From JACDAN01 sp963802375 (lineage in GTDB: Bacteria > Actinomycetota > Thermoleophilia > Gaiellales > Gaiellaceae), in the NCBI GenBank assembly GCA_963802375.1, contig CAWDIJ010000017.1, positions 90,726 through 154,725 of the forward strand: a DNA stretch of 64,000 nt, read 5' to 3'. The notes beneath the pieces are model-generated. The model saw only the letters and a program-made list of their open reading frames with translations, was not told where the DNA came from and ran no database searches. Positions 46,289 to 57,509 of this stretch are shown one piece after another (the first letter of the stretch is position 1; each line of letters opens with the position of its first letter). Made by a program: the position numbers and the translations under genes.

Positions 46289-47974
46289 GTGGGGCGGGTG
46301 TCCAAGAGGATTTTGCTGCTGCTCGCGATGGCGCTGCTGGTCGTCGGGGCGGCGGGCTGCGGCGGCGATGACGACGAAGAGGGTGGCGCGGAAGGCGAGA
46401 CGGGCGGGACGCTCGTCTTCTCCGGAGCGGCCGACCCCGTCCTGATCGACGGAGCGCTCGTCTCGGACGGCGAGTCGATCCGGGTGATCACGCAGATCTT
46501 CGAGACGTTGATCAACCTCAAGCCGGGGACGACGGAGCTCGCGCCTGGCCTGGCGACGGAGTGGGAGGTCAGCGAGGACGCGCTGACGTACACCTTCGCT
46601 CTCCGTGAGGGCGTCAAGTTCCACGACGGGACGGACTTCAACGCCGAGGCGGTCTGCTTCAACTTCGACCGTTGGTACAACTTCAAGGGCCCGGCCCAGA
46701 GCCCGAGCGCGAGCTACTACTACAGCGCGTTCTTCGGCGGGTTCGCGAACAACGAGAGCGAGGATCTCTCCGATCCGCTCTACAAGAGCTGCGAGGCGCG
46801 CAACCCGACCACCGCGGTGATCACGCTCACCCGGCCGTCGGCCTCACTCCTCGGCGCACTCGTCCAGCAGGCGTTCTCGATCGCGAGCCCGAAGGCGCTG
46901 GAGGAGTTCAACGCAGACGCCGGCACACTCGACGAGGAGACCGGCTTCCGCCCGAGCGGAACGTTCGGCACCGAGCATCCGATCGGCACCGGCCCGTTCG
47001 AGTTCGTCTCCTGGACTCGTGAGGACCGCATCGTCCTCAAGCGGTACGAGGACTACTGGGGCGAGAAGGCCAAGCTCGACGAGCTGATCATCCGGCCGAT
47101 CGCCGACAACGCGGCTCGCCTCCAGGCGCTCCAGAACGACGAGATCCAGGGCTACGACCTCGTCGAGCCGCAGGACATCCCGACGATCGAGGGTGACGAG
47201 AACCTGAAGATCCTCGACCGGCCGGCGTTCAACGTCGCGTACGTCGGGATCGACCAGTCGCAGAAGCCGATGGACAACCTCAAGGTCAGGCAGGCCGTCG
47301 CCCACGGGCTCGACCGGCAGGCGGTCGTGGACAACTTCTACGGCGGCCGCGGCGTCGTGGCGAAGCAGATGATGCCGCCGGAGGTCGAGGGCTACGCCGA
47401 CACGGTCGAGGAATACCCCTACGACCCGGAGCGGGCGAAGCAGCTCCTGCAGGAAGCGGGCGTGCAGCAGCCGCTTCAGGTCGAGTTCTGGTACCCGAGC
47501 GACGTCTCCCGGCCGTACATGCCGAACCCGAAGAACAACTTCGAGGCAATGGCGGCCAGCCTGAACAAGTCCGGCTTCAAGGTCGTCCCCAAGACGGCTC
47601 CGTGGGATCCGGACTACCTCGGGCGCGTGGACGAGGGCAACGCCGGCGCCCTGCACCTGATCGGGTGGACCGGAGACTTCGCCGACGCGGACAACTTCAT
47701 CGGGACGTTCTTCCAGGACTTCAACCCGCAGTTCGGCTTCCGTAACCCCGAGCTGTTCAAGCTGCTGGACGACGCGGAGATCGAGGCCGACCGCCAGGCG
47801 CGGATCGACATGTACAAGGAGGCGAACCAGCTGATCATGGAGCAGCTGCCCGCCGTCCCGTACGCGCACACGAAGCCTGCGCTGGCCTTCCGGTCGGACG
47901 TCGAGGGCTTCGTGCCGAGCCCGACGACGAACGAGCTCTTCAATACCGTCACGATCGGCGGGGGGAGCGACTAA
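46289..47974 (+). CDS. Oligopeptide ABC transporter substrate-binding lipoprotein
   Basis: 561-aa SBP_bac_5 protein. The GTG at 46289 follows CAGGAGG. Lipobox GAAGC then an acidic Asp/Glu/Gly linker. Family blocks: APGLATEWEVSEDALTYTF, REGVKFHDGTDFNAE, PIGTGPFEFVSW and ending near ALAFRSDVEGFVP. It captures peptides outside the membrane for the permease pair downstream. First gene of a five-gene operon (46289-52015). Confidence 0.93.
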   Translation: MGRVSKRILLLLAMALLVVGAAGCGGDDDEEGGAEGETGGTLVFSGAADPVLIDGALVSDGESIRVITQIFETLINLKPGTTELAPGLATEWEVSEDALTYTFALREGVKFHDGTDFNAEAVCFNFDRWYNFKGPAQSPSASYYYSAFFGGFANNESEDLSDPLYKSCEARNPTTAVITLTRPSASLLGALVQQAFSIASPKALEEFNADAGTLDEETGFRPSGTFGTEHPIGTGPFEFVSWTREDRIVLKRYEDYWGEKAKLDELIIRPIADNAARLQALQNDEIQGYDLVEPQDIPTIEGDENLKILDRPAFNVAYVGIDQSQKPMDNLKVRQAVAHGLDRQAVVDNFYGGRGVVAKQMMPPEVEGYADTVEEYPYDPERAKQLLQEAGVQQPLQVEFWYPSDVSRPYMPNPKNNFEAMAASLNKSGFKVVPKTAPWDPDYLGRVDEGNAGALHLIGWTGDFADADNFIGTFFQDFNPQFGFRNPELFKLLDDAEIEADRQARIDMYKEANQLIMEQLPAVPYAHTKPALAFRSDVEGFVPSPTTNELFNTVTIGGGSD

Positions 47975-48014
47975 CGAGAAGTACCTAGCAGACAGCCGGC
48001 GGGGGAGCTGAAGC

Positions 48015-49019
48015 GTGGCCCGTTTCATCGTCCGCCGGCTGATCCTGCTCGTCCCGATCCTGCTCGGGCTCTCGATCCTGGTCTTCCTGTGGATCAGGGC
48101 CCTGCCGGCCGGGCCGGCCGAGTCGCTGCTCGGTGAGCGGGCGACGCCGGAGACGATCAGGCAGATCGAGGACCAGTACGGCCTCGACGAGCCGATTCAC
48201 ATCCAGTACTGGGAGTACCTGAAGACGGTCGCGACCGGCGACCTCGGGACGACGATCAGGTCGCGGCGGCCGGTGACCTCCGAGCTCCGCGAGCGCTTCC
48301 CGGCCACGATCGAGCTCACGATCGCCGCGCTCCTCTTCGCTGTCACGTTCGGCATCCCGCTCGGGTTCGTCGCCGCCAAGCGCTACGGCACCTGGGTCGA
48401 CCACTCGAGCCTGGTCTTATCCCTGCTCGGCATCTCGATCCCGGTCTTCTTCCTCGCGATCCTGCTGAAGTACGTCTTCGCGGTCGAGCTCGGATGGTTA
48501 CCAACCGTGGGACGGATCGACGTCCTGATCGACATCGAGCACCCGACGGGCTTCTACACGCTCGATGCGCTGCTGGCCGGTGACCTCGCCGCCTTCTGGG
48601 ACGTGATCAAGCACCTGATCCTGCCGGCCATCGCGCTCGGCTCGATCCCGCTCGCGATCATCGCGCGAATCACCCGCGCCGCCGTTCTCGACGTCCAGAA
48701 CGAGGACTACGTGCGGACGGCGCGGGCCAAGGGACTCTCGCCGCGCGTCGTGGACACGCGGCACATCTTCCGGAACGCGTTGCTCCCGATCATGACGATC
48801 ATCGGTCTCCAGGCCGGCCTCTTGCTCTCCGGCGCCGTGCTGACCGAGACCGTGTTCGCCTTCCCCGGCATGGGCAGCTGGCTCGTCGAGGCGATCCGGC
48901 AGCGCGACTACCCGGTCCTGCAGGGCGGGATCCTCTTCGTCTCGCTCGTCTTCGTGCTCGTGAACCTGGCGGTGGACATCTCGTACGCGCTCATCAATCC
49001 CAGGATCCGCGTGTCTTGA
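48015..49019 (+). CDS. Oligopeptide ABC transporter permease (DppB type)
   Basis: 334 aa, six membrane helices. MARFIVRRLILLVPILLGLS start, BPD_transp_1 domain with the EAA-like loop (DYVRTARAKGLSPRVVDTRHI) that contacts the ATPases, and an ALINPRIR end typical of DppB. GTG start 40 bp after the binding protein. It forms the channel with the next gene. Confidence 0.93.
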   Translation: MARFIVRRLILLVPILLGLSILVFLWIRALPAGPAESLLGERATPETIRQIEDQYGLDEPIHIQYWEYLKTVATGDLGTTIRSRRPVTSELRERFPATIELTIAALLFAVTFGIPLGFVAAKRYGTWVDHSSLVLSLLGISIPVFFLAILLKYVFAVELGWLPTVGRIDVLIDIEHPTGFYTLDALLAGDLAAFWDVIKHLILPAIALGSIPLAIIARITRAAVLDVQNEDYVRTARAKGLSPRVVDTRHIFRNALLPIMTIIGLQAGLLLSGAVLTETVFAFPGMGSWLVEAIRQRDYPVLQGGILFVSLVFVLVNLAVDISYALINPRIRVS

Positions 49020-49026
49020 GCGTCTC

Positions 49027-49931
49027 GTGAGCGTCGCTGAAGCCGAAGCACGAGGGCTTGAGCTCGAGGCGCCGAGCGGCCTCTGGAACGAGGCGTGGCG
49101 CCGCCTCCGGCACAACCCCGGCGCGATCGTCGGCTTCGTGATCGTCGCGGTCTTCCTCCTCGTGGCCCTCTTCGCGCCGTGGGTGGCGCCGGAGGATCCA
49201 CAGGTCGGCGACCTGAGTCGCCTCGATGGGGTCTGCTGCCCCGGGCCGTCGGCCGAGTATCCGTTCGGGCTCGACCAACAGGGTCGCGACGTCTTCTCGC
49301 GCGTCGTCTACGGCGCGCGCTACTCGCTGCTGATCGGGCTCGTCGCCACGGCCGTCGGCCTCAGTTTCGGCGCCTTCTTCGGCGCCCTGGCCGGCTACTT
49401 CGGCGGCTGGGTCGACTCGGTGATCATGCGCGGCGCGGACATCATGCTCTCGATTCCGGGGCTCCTCCTCGCGATCGGGCTGGTCGCGATCCTCGGGCAG
49501 GGGCTCTGGCAGATCATGGTCGCCGTCGGGGTGACGCAGATACCGATCTTCGCCCGGCTCCTTCGCGGCTCGATCCTGGCGGCGCGCGAAGCCGACTATG
49601 TGCTCGCCGCGCGCTCCGTCGGCGTGAAGGGACGGTCGATCCTCTCGGCTCACATCCTCCCGAACGCGATGTCGCCCGTGATCGTCCAGGGGACTTTGGC
49701 CCTGGCGACCGCGATCATCGACGTGGCCGGCCTCGGCTTCCTCGGTCTCGGCCCGCAGGATCCGTCCACGCCGGAGTGGGGGACGATGCTGACCGACACG
49801 ACGCGCTACCTGCAGTCCGCGCCGCACCTCGCGCTGATCCCGGGTCTCGCGATCGTGATCTCGGTGCTCGGCTTCAACCTGATCGGCGACGGGCTTCGCG
49901 AGGCCCTCGACCCCAGGTTCAGGGGGAGGGC

Positions 49932-49935
<4 letters not shown>
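49027..49935 (+). CDS. Oligopeptide ABC transporter permease (DppC type)
   Basis: 302 aa. N-terminal helix (GFVIVAVFLLVALFAPWVAP), a short extracytoplasmic loop, then BPD_transp_1 with EADYVLAARSVGVKGRSILSAHI as the coupling loop and a closing DPRFRGRA. GTG start; 7-bp gap after DppB. The stop overlaps the next ATPase start by 4 bp. Confidence 0.93.
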
Positions 49936-50941
<1,006 letters not shown>

Positions 50942-50945
<4 letters not shown>

Positions 50946-52015
50946 GCCCGAACGGCTCGCTCCTCTCGCTCGACAACCTGAAGGTCTGGTTCCCGATCAA
51001 GAGCGGCGTCTTCCTCGACCGGCATGTCGGCGACATCAAGGCCGTCGACGGGGTCTCGCTCGAGATCCAGCGGGGCGAGACGCTCGGCCTGGTCGGCGAG
51101 TCCGGCTGCGGCAAGTCCACGGTCGGCCGCGCGATCATCCGCCTCTACGAGCCGACGGACGGCCGGATCGTCTTCGACGGCCAGGACATCACCGAGCTCG
51201 GCGAGTCCGAGCTGCGGCCGCTGAGGCGGAAGATGCAGATGGTCTTCCAGGACCCGTACGCGTCCCTGAACCCGCGCCACTCGGTCGGAAGGATGATCAG
51301 CGAGCCGATGCGCGTGCACGGGCTGGGCGGCCGGCGCGGGTCGGCGAGGAGGGTGCGCGAGCTGCTCACGACCGTCGGGCTTCCCGCGGACGCCGCGAGC
51401 CGGTACCCGCACGAGTTCTCCGGCGGTCAGCGCCAGCGGATCGGAGTGGCCCGCGCGCTCGCCGTCAACCCGGACTTCATCGTCGCCGACGAGCCGGTCT
51501 CCGCGCTCGACGTCTCGATCCAGGCGCAGATCATCAACCTGCTCGAGAACATGCAGCGCGAGTTCGAGCTCACCTACCTCTTCATCGCCCACGACCTGGC
51601 GGTGGTGCGGCACATCTCCGACCGGATCGCGGTCATGTACCTCGGCACGATCGTCGAGATCTCGCCGGCGGAGGAGCTCTACGACAACCCGCTCCACCCG
51701 TACACGATCTCGCTGCTCTCGGCGGTGCCGATCCCGGATCCGGAGGTCGAGGCCAAGCGCGAGGCGATCCTGCTCCCGGGCGACCTGCCGAGCCCCGCGA
51801 ACCCGCCGCACGCCTGCCGCTTCCACACGCGCTGCCCGTACATCCAGCCGACGCGCTGCACCGAGGAGTCGCCGCCGCTGCGCAAGCTCTCGGACGGCCA
51901 TGTCGTCGCCTGCCACTGGGCGGAGGACATCAAGGCCGGCCGCATCCAGCCGCAGGAGCGCGAGGCGATGGCGGAGCAGCTCCCGGCCCCGGTGGAGGCG
52001 CCGCCGGTCGTCTAA
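50942..52015 (+). CDS. Oligopeptide ABC transporter ATPase (DppF type)
   Basis: 357 aa. Walker A GESGCGKST, Q loop MVFQDPYASLNPRHSVG, signature FSGGQRQRIGVARAL, Walker B FIVADEPVSALD, switch HDLAVVRHI. C-terminal cysteines CRFHTRCPY ... ACHW. ATG overlaps the DppD stop by 4 bp. Last gene of the operon; a longer than usual hydrophilic tail ends PVEAPPVV. Confidence 0.94.
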
Positions 52016-52101
52016 AGAGACGGAACTCCGTTCCCGGTCGGAGTACGCGGCTCCGCCCTGGGGAGGAGGTCCCATCGGAAGCTGCGGAGTACAGTCGTTG
52101 T

Positions 52102-53241
52102 GTGGCTGCAGGGTCCGGTGGAGGGTGGTTCGAAGCTGACGACCTTCGCCGGGTCGTCCCGTTGTTCTCTCTCGCGTTCCTCCTCGTCGCGGCGATCACC
52201 CAGCCGTCGTCGGCAGCCGATCTCATCCTCGCGGCCGTGCCGATCGCCGCCTTCGCTCTGTGGGCGTTCGTCCCCGCTGTGCCGCTTGCAGTCATCTCTC
52301 TCGCGATCGTCGTGCCGACCGTCTTGGTGCAGGAGTCGGGACATCTCGAGCCAGTCATGTTCAACGTCTGTCTGCTGGCCTTCGCGGCCTCGCGCTGGTT
52401 GCCGTCCGTCGGCGCGGCGGCAGCGCTCGGCGCGCTCGCAGCGGCTTCGCCGGTGCTCGTGGCCCTGATCCAGGATCCCGCCGAGGTCGCCGTGGGCATC
52501 TGGATCGTGGCCGATCGCGTTCACGTGGGTGGTGCGGCCGCGCTGTCGCTCGCCAGGAACGACTCGTCCTCCAACTCGAAGGCACCCGTCGCCAGCTGGC
52601 CGAGCAGGCGTTCCACGCCGAGCGCCGTCGGATCGCCCGTGACGTGCACGACTTCGTCGGTCACGGCCTGGCCGGGATGATGCTCCAGGTGACGAGTGCG
52701 CGGCACGTCCTCCGCCGCGACGCGGATGCTGCAGAGGAGGCGCTGCGATCTGCAGAGGAGGTTGGCCGTCACAGCATGCAGGAGCTGCGTCGTACGGTGG
52801 CGCTGCTCCGCGAGGACGAGGTAGGCGTGGCGACGCCCGTCCCCAATGCGATCGAAATCCCCGCGCTCGTCGATCAGGCACGGGACGGGGGCCTCGCCGT
52901 CGAGCTGCGGACGCGAGGAGACCTGTCACGGATCCCACCTGGCGTCGGGCTCGCGCTCTACCGGATCGTCCAGGAGGCGCTGGCCAATGCCGCCCGCCAC
53001 GCGCCGCGTGCGCGGACGATGCTCGGGCTGGAGCTGGCAGAACGGCCGAGTCGCGTTCGTCGCCGACACCACTGGGCCTCTCGTCCCGCGACCTGTTTCG
53101 GGGCAGGAGCGACCCGGATACGGGCTGATCGGGATGCAGGAGCGGGCGACTGCGCTCGGCGGTCAGTGTGCCGCCGGCCCGACACCTGCCGGCTGGCGGG
53201 TCACGTGCGAGCTTCCGGTGGAAGACGGGAGCAACTCGTGA
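52102..53241 (+). CDS. NarL-type sensor histidine kinase, split by three single-base shifts
   Basis: About 378 aa once corrected. Four or so membrane helices (LFSLAFLLVAAITQ, LAVISLAIVVPTVLV), HisKA_3 with RRRIARDVHDFVGHGLAG, then an ATPase domain with LYRIVQEALANAARH, and a C-terminal YGLIGMQERATALGG. The three parts lie in different frames. The first two jumps lie at about 52511 and 52536 and the third at about 53044. One base fewer at each restores VAIAFTWVV, ARQERLVLQLEG and RVAFVADTTGP. GTG start with TACAGT just upstream. The stop overlaps the response regulator by 4 bp. Confidence 0.72.
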
Positions 53242-53903
53242 TCCGAGTCGCCGTCGTCGACGACCAGGCGATCGTGCGAGCCGGCCTGACGCGAATTCTC
53301 TCGCCCACCGACGGCTTCGACGTCGTCGCCGAGTGTGCCGACGGCCGACAAGCGATCGAGGAGCTTCCCGCCCTTCGTCCGGACGTGGTGCTGATGGACG
53401 TCCGCATGCCGGGGCTCGACGGCTGTCAAGCGACGGCGCATCTGCGCAGCCTCGACGAGCCGATCGCCGTGCTGGTGCTCACGACGTTCGGCGAAGACGA
53501 AGTCCTGTGGGGCGCGATCGAGGCGGGCGCTGCCGGGTTCGTGCTGAAGGACTCCTCGGCCGAGGACCTGATCGTGGCGGTGCGGGCGGTCGCCGGCGGT
53601 GGCGCATGGTTCGACCCGGGAGTGGCGCCGCGACTGCTCGACCGCTATCGGCGGGCCGTCGCCCCGGCCGCGCGAGACGCGGCCCGGCTCGAGGAGCTCA
53701 CCGACCGCGAGCACGAAGTGCTGCAGCTCATGGCGCGGGGTGCGACGAATGCCGAGATCGCGGCAGCCCTGTTCGTCGCCGAGGCCACCGTCAAGACCCA
53801 CGTCGGCAGCATCTTCGGCAAGCTCGGCGTCCGCGACCGTGCTGCCGCGATCGTCTTCGCGTACGACCACGGCGTCGTGTCGCCCGGAGCCGAGTCCACC
53901 TAA
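53238..53903 (+). CDS. NarL/LuxR-family response regulator
   Basis: 221 aa. Receiver with VAVVDDQAIVRAGL, phospho-Asp in VVLMDVRMP, Thr in VLTTF and Lys in LKDSS. The LuxR-type HTH has LTDREHEVLQLMARGATNAEI and VKTHVGSIFGKLGV. The GTG overlaps the kinase stop, so they are a pair. The likely target is the MMPL exporter 86 bp downstream. Confidence 0.93.
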   Translation: MIRVAVVDDQAIVRAGLTRILSPTDGFDVVAECADGRQAIEELPALRPDVVLMDVRMPGLDGCQATAHLRSLDEPIAVLVLTTFGEDEVLWGAIEAGAAGFVLKDSSAEDLIVAVRAVAGGGAWFDPGVAPRLLDRYRRAVAPAARDAARLEELTDREHEVLQLMARGATNAEIAAALFVAEATVKTHVGSIFGKLGVRDRAAAIVFAYDHGVVSPGAEST

Positions 53904-53989
53904 TCGGCTGCCATCCCCCTGTGGGGGGAGCGCAACTCGGGCCCGGGGGCCGATGTGCGACGGCCCTGCGGAGGGCTACCGTCGGTTGC

Positions 53990-56176
53990 GTGAGGACGGG
54001 ACCCCTCGCCGCAGCCAGCGCCCGCCATCCCTGGCGGGTGCTCGGTGCGTGGGCGACTGTCGCCGTCCTCTCGATCGCCGTGATCGCCGTGTTCCTCGGC
54101 GGCAGCCTCACGACCGAGGGGGCGCCGACGAACAACCCGGAGTCGGACCGCGCCGAAGATGCTCGGCTCGCGGCGTTCCCCCCGGATCCGTCGACGGCGG
54201 TGACCGACGTCGTCGTCATCCGCTCCGAGGACTACACGGTCGACTCGCCCCGGTTCGAGGGCTACGTCAGGGATTTCGTCGCCGAGAGCGAGATCACAGC
54301 CCTCGGGCGTGCGCGCACGTACCTCGACGGCGGCGAGGCGCTCGTCTCGGAGGATCGCCATGCGACGATCATTCCGATCGCCCTCTCCGACGACGGTGAG
54401 ACCGAGGCGCTCGTCGAGAAAGTCGAAGCGGTCGCCGAAGAAGGCCCGTTCGCCGTGTCGGTCACGGGCACCGAGACGCTCGACCACGACTTCAACCTCC
54501 TCTCGCAGGAGGACCTGGAGAACGGCGAGCTCAAGTTCGGACTGCCGGCTGCGCTCATCATCCTGCTTCTCGTCTTCGGCGCGGTCGTCGCCGGCCTCAT
54601 ACCGCTCTTGATGGCGATGGTCGCGATCGTCGTCGCACTCGGCCTGACCGCGCTGCTCGCGCAGCAGTTCGAGCTCTCGGTGTTCGTCATCAACATGCTC
54701 ACGGGCATGGGTCTCGCGCTGGGGATCGACTACTCGCTCTTCGTCGTTTCCCGCTACCGCGAGGAGCGAGGCCAGGGGAGGAGCGAGCTCGCCGCGATCG
54801 AGGCCTCCGGCGCCACCGCGAGCAGGGCGGTCTTCTTCAGCGGCAGCGTCTTCGTCGTCGCGATGCTCGGGATGCTGCTCGTTCCGAACTCGATCATGCG
54901 CAGCCTCGCAGTCGGAGCAATTCTCGTCGGGATCGTCTCGGTCGTCGCAGCGCTCACGCTGCTGCCGGCCGTCCTCGGGCTCCTCGGCGACAAGGTGGAC
55001 GCACTCCGCATACCTCTGGTCGGGCGGCGCTCGCTCGAGGCCTCGAATCCCGAGGGCCGCTTCTGGGGCGCGATCGTCCGCCGCGTGCTGAGGCGCCCGG
55101 TCGTCAGCCTGGCGCTGTCCGCAGGCGCGCTGCTCCTACTCGCGCTGCCTGTGTTCCGAATGGACGTCGGGACGAGCGGCGTTTCCGCGCTGCCTGACCG
55201 CTTCGCCTCGAAGCAGGGCTTCGTCGCGCTGGAACGCGACTTCCCGGGAACCACGACGGATCCCGTCGAGATCGTGGTCTCGAACGCCTCCGCGGCCAAC
55301 GTCCGGGCGGCGCTGCAAGAGCTTCGGAGCAACCTCGCCGCTGATCCGCGCTTCGGTTCGGGCGAGATCGAGCGCTCGACCGACGGTCAGGTCGCGCTCC
55401 TCTCCGTCCCGGTCAACGGCGACGCGTCCTCGACTGCCGCGACCGAAGCCGTGAGCAAGCTCCGCGAAGAGAGCATCCCGGAGGCCTTCGACGGGACGAA
55501 TGCCGAGGTGTTGGTCGGCGGAACGAGCTCGGAGAACATCGACTACTTCGACTCCGTCATCGATCCCGCTCCGTTCGTGATCGCGTTCGTCCTCCTTCTC
55601 ACCTTCGTCCTGCTGACAGTCGTCTTCCGATCGGTCGTCGTCGCCGGAACGGCGGTCCTCCTCAACCTGCTCTCGGTGGGCGCCGCCTACGGCCTGCTCG
55701 TGCTGGTCTTCCAGGAGGGCGTCGGTGCCGACCTCTTCGGCTTCCAGCAGACGGACACGATCGAGGCCTGGGTCCCGCTCTTCCTCTTCTCGGTGCTCTT
55801 CGGGCTCTCGATGGACTACCAGGTGTTCCTGCTCAGCCGGATCCGTGAACGCCACGTCCAGACGGGCGACACGACCGCCGCGGTCACGTTCGGCGTCGGC
55901 TCCACCGCACGCATCATCACCGGCGCGGCGCTGATCATCGTCGCCGTCTTCTCCGGCTTCGCACGAGGCGACCTGATCATGTTCCAGCAGATGGGCTTCG
56001 GCGTCGCCGTCGCGCTCCTGATCGACGCGACCGTCATCAGGTCGGTGCTGCTGCCGAGCGCGATGAAGCTCCTGGGCGAGCGGAACTGGTATCTGCCGGC
56101 CTGGCTCGAGTGGCTGCCGCGGGTCGAGATCGAGGGACCTCGTCCGGACGGGCATGGCCGAGCAGTGCTCGATTGA
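53990..56176 (+). CDS. MMPL-family transporter (RND type)
   Basis: 728 aa with two MMPL halves, about 12 membrane helices and two large extracytoplasmic loops. The conserved GIDYSLFVVSRYREE (first half) and GLSMDYQVFLLSRIRE (second half) hold the proton-relay Asp-Tyr pairs. It exports lipids or hydrophobic compounds. GTG at 53990; TACCGT a few bases upstream may be a -10 element. It is placed just after a NarL-type two-component pair, suggesting control by it. Confidence 0.9.
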   Translation: MRTGPLAAASARHPWRVLGAWATVAVLSIAVIAVFLGGSLTTEGAPTNNPESDRAEDARLAAFPPDPSTAVTDVVVIRSEDYTVDSPRFEGYVRDFVAESEITALGRARTYLDGGEALVSEDRHATIIPIALSDDGETEALVEKVEAVAEEGPFAVSVTGTETLDHDFNLLSQEDLENGELKFGLPAALIILLLVFGAVVAGLIPLLMAMVAIVVALGLTALLAQQFELSVFVINMLTGMGLALGIDYSLFVVSRYREERGQGRSELAAIEASGATASRAVFFSGSVFVVAMLGMLLVPNSIMRSLAVGAILVGIVSVVAALTLLPAVLGLLGDKVDALRIPLVGRRSLEASNPEGRFWGAIVRRVLRRPVVSLALSAGALLLLALPVFRMDVGTSGVSALPDRFASKQGFVALERDFPGTTTDPVEIVVSNASAANVRAALQELRSNLAADPRFGSGEIERSTDGQVALLSVPVNGDASSTAATEAVSKLREESIPEAFDGTNAEVLVGGTSSENIDYFDSVIDPAPFVIAFVLLLTFVLLTVVFRSVVVAGTAVLLNLLSVGAAYGLLVLVFQEGVGADLFGFQQTDTIEAWVPLFLFSVLFGLSMDYQVFLLSRIRERHVQTGDTTAAVTFGVGSTARIITGAALIIVAVFSGFARGDLIMFQQMGFGVAVALLIDATVIRSVLLPSAMKLLGERNWYLPAWLEWLPRVEIEGPRPDGHGRAVLD

Positions 56177-56194
56177 CCGGAAAGGAGAATTGCC

Positions 56195-56659
56195 ATGTCA
56201 GAGACTTCTGAAGCGCCACAGCCAGACCCCGCGATGAGGCGGCTGGACCGCCTTGTCGGCCGCTGGAGCATGGAAGGGAACCTCATCGGCTCGGACGAGA
56301 CAACCATCCGCGGCGAGACGTCGTTTCGCTGGCTGCCGGGCGGCTTCTTCCTCGAGCAGCGCGGGCAGATCGACTTCGGTGGGCTGGAGATCGAAAGCCT
56401 GGAGGTGATCGGCTACGACCCCGAGACGCAGACGTTTCCTTCGACCGTGTACTCCAACTTCTCGCCCGAGCCGTTGCCCTACAGGTGGGACGTGCAGGGC
56501 GACTCCGTGACTATCTCAGTGTCGCACGGGCCGCTGGACGCGACCTTCACCGGGTCCTGGCGGGAGGACGGCACGTTCTCGGGCGGCTGGCGCCCGAACC
56601 CCGGCGCCGACGAGACCGTGAACGTCCCCTACGACATCGGCGGGCGCCGTGTCGACTAA
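56195..56659 (+). CDS. DUF1579-like small lipocalin-type protein
   Basis: 154 aa, soluble, starting MSETSEAPQPDPAMRRLDRLVGRWSMEG. The GRW start, GGFFLEQRGQIDFGG and YDPETQTF pattern fit the DUF1579/THAP4-like beta-barrel group that binds small hydrophobic ligands. AAAGGAG precedes ATG 56195. It lies 18 bp after the exporter stop, so it may be in the same transcript. Confidence 0.6.
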   Translation: MSETSEAPQPDPAMRRLDRLVGRWSMEGNLIGSDETTIRGETSFRWLPGGFFLEQRGQIDFGGLEIESLEVIGYDPETQTFPSTVYSNFSPEPLPYRWDVQGDSVTISVSHGPLDATFTGSWREDGTFSGGWRPNPGADETVNVPYDIGGRRVD

Positions 56660-56690
56660 GTCGGCGGGCTCGCCAGGCGAAAGGACACTT

Positions 56691-57179
56691 ATGGATGGAG
56701 ATCGAGACAGCGAAGCAATCGCCGTCGAGGAGCTCGAGGCCCAACCCGTCTTGAGCATCAGGGGCACCATCGACGTCGCCCGGCTGGCCGAGGCTCAGGG
56801 CGAGCGCCTGCGCGAGGTCTGGCAATCAGTCGAGGCAGGCGAGGCGACACCGGCGGGACCGCCCTTCGTCCGCTACCACACGTTCGGCGAGACGGAGACC
56901 GACCTCGAGGTCGGAATTCCCGTGGTGGAGCCCGTCGGGCGCGGTGAGCTACCGGGCGGAATCGCGATCAGGACCTGGCACATCGGGTCACACGACGCGC
57001 TCGCCGACGCCTACGGGCGTCTCGAGGCCTGGCTGACGAAGCATGACCGCGCCAGGAACGGAGCCGCCTGGGAGGTCTACTGGTGGATCGACGCGAGCAA
57101 GGAGCCCGACCCGTCGACGTGGCCGCCGCCGACGGAGTGGCGCACCGAGCTCGTCCAGCCGATCGAAGGGAGTCCGTAA
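56691..57179 (+). CDS. GyrI-like effector-binding-domain protein
   Basis: 162 aa. AAAGGA and a short spacer set ATG 56691; a GTG at 56649 is less likely because it overlaps the previous gene. The domain shows the SOUL/GyrI pattern: IAVEELEAQPVLSIRG, TFGETETDLEVGIPV, the GGIAIRTWHIGSHDAL strand and a final WWIDASKEP. Stand-alone members bind small molecules. The stop overlaps the next start (TAATG). Confidence 0.7.
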   Translation: MDGDRDSEAIAVEELEAQPVLSIRGTIDVARLAEAQGERLREVWQSVEAGEATPAGPPFVRYHTFGETETDLEVGIPVVEPVGRGELPGGIAIRTWHIGSHDALADAYGRLEAWLTKHDRARNGAAWEVYWWIDASKEPDPSTWPPPTEWRTELVQPIEGSP

Positions 57180-57475
57180 TGGCCGCGAGCGCCACAGACG
57201 CGGCCCGGGAGGACGCACGGAGGCACGTTCGCCGCAAGCGGATCTTCTACAGCGTTCTCGGGATCTGGGTTGCCCTGAGCCTGATGTGGTTCTTCATCGA
57301 CCTGGCCGACGACAGCAGCTCGTACTGGTTCTACTGGCCGATGCTCGGCACGGGCATCGCCGTCGCGATCACCGGAATCGTCCTCCTCGGAATCGGCGGG
57401 CTCTTCGGCGAAGATTGGGAACGGCGCGAGATGGACAAGTATCTCCGCCGCCGAGGGGACGAACCGGGTCCGTAA
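57179..57475 (+). CDS. Small two-helix membrane protein (2TM domain)
   Basis: 98 aa. A charged N-terminus (AREDARRHVRRKRIFY) is followed by two hydrophobic helices (SVLGIWVALSLMWFFI, IAVAITGIVLLGIGG) and a basic tail (EDWERREMDKYLRRRG). This resembles the 2TM domain often found in histidine kinases or alone. ATG overlaps the previous stop. Function unknown. Confidence 0.7.
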   Translation: MAASATDAAREDARRHVRRKRIFYSVLGIWVALSLMWFFIDLADDSSSYWFYWPMLGTGIAVAITGIVLLGIGGLFGEDWERREMDKYLRRRGDEPGP

Positions 57476-57509
57476 CGCCCGAGCCCGCGGCGCTACCGGC
57501 CGCTGACCG

